Shown: piece by piece, positions 62,905 to 64,000 of the stretch
How the letters are laid out: the number at the start of each line of letters is the position of its first letter
How positions within the stretch are numbered: position 1 is the stretch's first letter
Assembly (NCBI RefSeq): GCF_000463015.1
Contig: NC_022247.1
Coordinates: 4,960,001-5,024,000, forward strand
Reading direction: 5' to 3'
Length of the DNA: 64,000 nucleotides
From: Variovorax paradoxus B4
GTDB lineage: Bacteria > Pseudomonadota > Gammaproteobacteria > Burkholderiales > Burkholderiaceae_C
Made by a program: the position numbers and the translations under genes
Notes under the pieces: model-generated
The model's input: the letters and a program-made list of their open reading frames with translations, nothing else
What the model was told of the DNA's origin: nothing
Databases searched by the model: none

Positions 62905-64000
62905 TCAGGCGATCTTGAAACGGGCCACCGAGCGGCGCAGTTCTTCGGCCATCTGCGACAGCTCGCGCACCTGTTGGGCGGTGTTGCGGGTACCTTCTCC
63001 GGTCTGCTCGGTCACGGCAAAAATGTGCTGGATGTTGGCGGCCACCACGTTGGCCGAATCGGCTTCGCGGGAGGCGGACTGCGAAATCTGCTCGATGAGG
63101 TCTGCAAGCCGGCGCGACACGCGGTCGATCTCGGACAGCGCGGTACCGGCATTGTCGGACAGCTTGGCCCCTTCGACCACACCCTGCGTGGAACGCTCCA
63201 TGGCGCCCACCGCGTCCTGCGTGTCGGTCTGAATGGCCTTCACCAGCGCCGAGATCTGGCGCGTGGCGTCTGCGGAGCGTTCAGCGAGGCGCTGCACTTC
63301 TTCCGCCACCACCGAGAAGCCGCGGCCGGCTTCACCGGCCGATGCGGCCTGGATGGCGGCGTTCAGTGCCAGCACGTTCGTCTGCTCGGTGATGTCCGAG
63401 ATCAGCTCGGTGATTTCACCGATCTCCTGCGACGACTCGCCCAGGCGCTTGATGCGCTTGGAGGTTTCCTGGATCTGGTCGCGGATGGAGTTCATGCCGC
63501 CGATGGCGTTCTGCACGGCCTGCAGGCCCGAAGACGCAGCCTGCAGCGACTGGCGCGCCACCGTGGCGGACTCCTGTGCCTGCGAGGACACGCCGTTGAT
63601 CCGCTCGGCCATGGTCACCACCGACTGGCCGGTTTCGCGAATCTCGCGCAGCTGTTCGGTCGAGGCGGCGAGCAGCTCGGTCGAGGTGCTTTCCACCTGC
63701 GACGTGGTCTGCGCCACGCGGGTTGCCGTGTTCTGCACGTTGCCCACCAGCAAGCGCAGTTCTTCCACCGTGTAGTTCACCGAGTCGGCGATGGCGCCGG
63801 TGATGTCCTCGGTCACGGTGGCTTCCTGCGTCAGGTCGCCTTCGGCCACCGTCTGCAGTTCGTTCATCAGCCGAAGAATGGCGGCCTGGTTGGCGTTGTT
63901 GATGCGGCCGGCCTCTTCGCTGGCCTGTTCGGCCGAGAGACGCTCGCGCTCGGCAACGGCGGCACGTTCGCGGCCTTCGCGCACCTGCACGAAACCGATG
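62905..64000 (-). CDS. pilJ: PilJ methyl-accepting chemotaxis protein, C-terminal part
   Basis: The frame runs off the window end, so the periplasmic and membrane segments are missing. The visible 365 residues hold a HAMP-like region ([40 protein letters not shown]) and the cytoplasmic signalling hairpin with the conserved tip ([40 protein letters not shown]). It ends [12 protein letters not shown]. PilJ senses surface or pilus signals and controls the PilL kinase encoded next. Confidence 0.95.
   Translation of the reverse strand, partial: IGFVQVREGRERAAVAERERLSAEQASEEAGRINNANQAAILRLMNELQTVAEGDLTQEATVTEDITGAIADSVNYTVEELRLLVGNVQNTATRVAQTTSQVESTSTELLAASTEQLREIRETGQSVVTMAERINGVSSQAQESATVARQSLQAASSGLQAVQNAIGGMNSIRDQIQETSKRIKRLGESSQEIGEITELISDITEQTNVLALNAAIQAASAGEAGRGFSVVAEEVQRLAERSADATRQISALVKAIQTDTQDAVGAMERSTQGVVEGAKLSDNAGTALSEIDRVSRRLADLIEQISQSASREADSANVVAANIQHIFAVTEQTGEGTRNTAQQVRELSQMAEELRRSVARFKIA

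Noticed and set aside
1..64000. CRISPR arrays, tRNA or rRNA genes
   Set aside because: No regularly spaced short repeats and no recognisable tRNA/rRNA sequence were seen on reading; a dedicated scan was not possible.

Overview
The base composition (high GC in the flanks), the gene set and the gene order point to a betaproteobacterium of the Comamonadaceae, most likely Variovorax or a close relative. The right flank is ordinary chromosome: plsC, a pyrC-like gene, pyrB, pyrR, ruvX, yqgE, a photolyase, and the pilL/chpA and pilJ twitching-motility chemosensory genes. No stable RNA gene or CRISPR array was seen.

Layout. 1-8.9 kb is chromosomal signalling and surface genes: the start of a BapA-type adhesin, two paralogous response regulators with AraC output on either side of a decayed 7TMR-DISM sensor gene, a divergent OmpR-type regulator and 7TMR-DISM histidine kinase pair, and a TonB-dependent receptor. 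From about 8.9 kb (a broken YhcG/DUF1016 nuclease gene, then alpA) to about 46.2 kb (a tyrosine recombinase split by an IS21-type element) the sequence is a composite accessory island. It holds a complete IS5-type element (10.3-11.7 kb, CTAG target duplication), a relaxase/MobC pair (11.7-13.3 kb), a cassette between two ~740-bp imperfect direct repeats (13.5-17.0 kb), and a dense run of defence-type genes (17.8-42.7 kb). From 46.7 kb to the end the sequence is core again.

The defence run contains: a ScoMcrA-head/DUF3883 nuclease-like gene head to head with a 1755-residue DnaQ-like exonuclease + RecQ + UvrD fusion; an OLD-like ATPase/TOPRIM gene; a T5orf172 (GIY-YIG) protein; a single-chain SIR2-APAZ-pAgo protein with an inactivated PIWI site; an AbrB/MazE-like antitoxin; a NYN/OST-HTH protein; a PLD-family nuclease; and a type ISP-like single-chain restriction-modification enzyme followed by a frameshifted accessory gene that contains a G8 tract. 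Broken integrase pieces at 29.3-30.5 kb and 42.7-46.2 kb, AlpA/Xis-type regulators and a spanin-like lipoprotein show repeated insertion and loss of prophages or integrative elements.

Best candidate for an undescribed system: the divergent pair at 17.8-24.3 kb, with a small XRE regulator beside it. The SIR2-APAZ-pAgo protein is the clearest known defence system (short-pAgo NADase type). A perfect 18-bp palindrome, present four times around the mobilization genes and the repeat-flanked cassette, is the most striking unexplained DNA signal.
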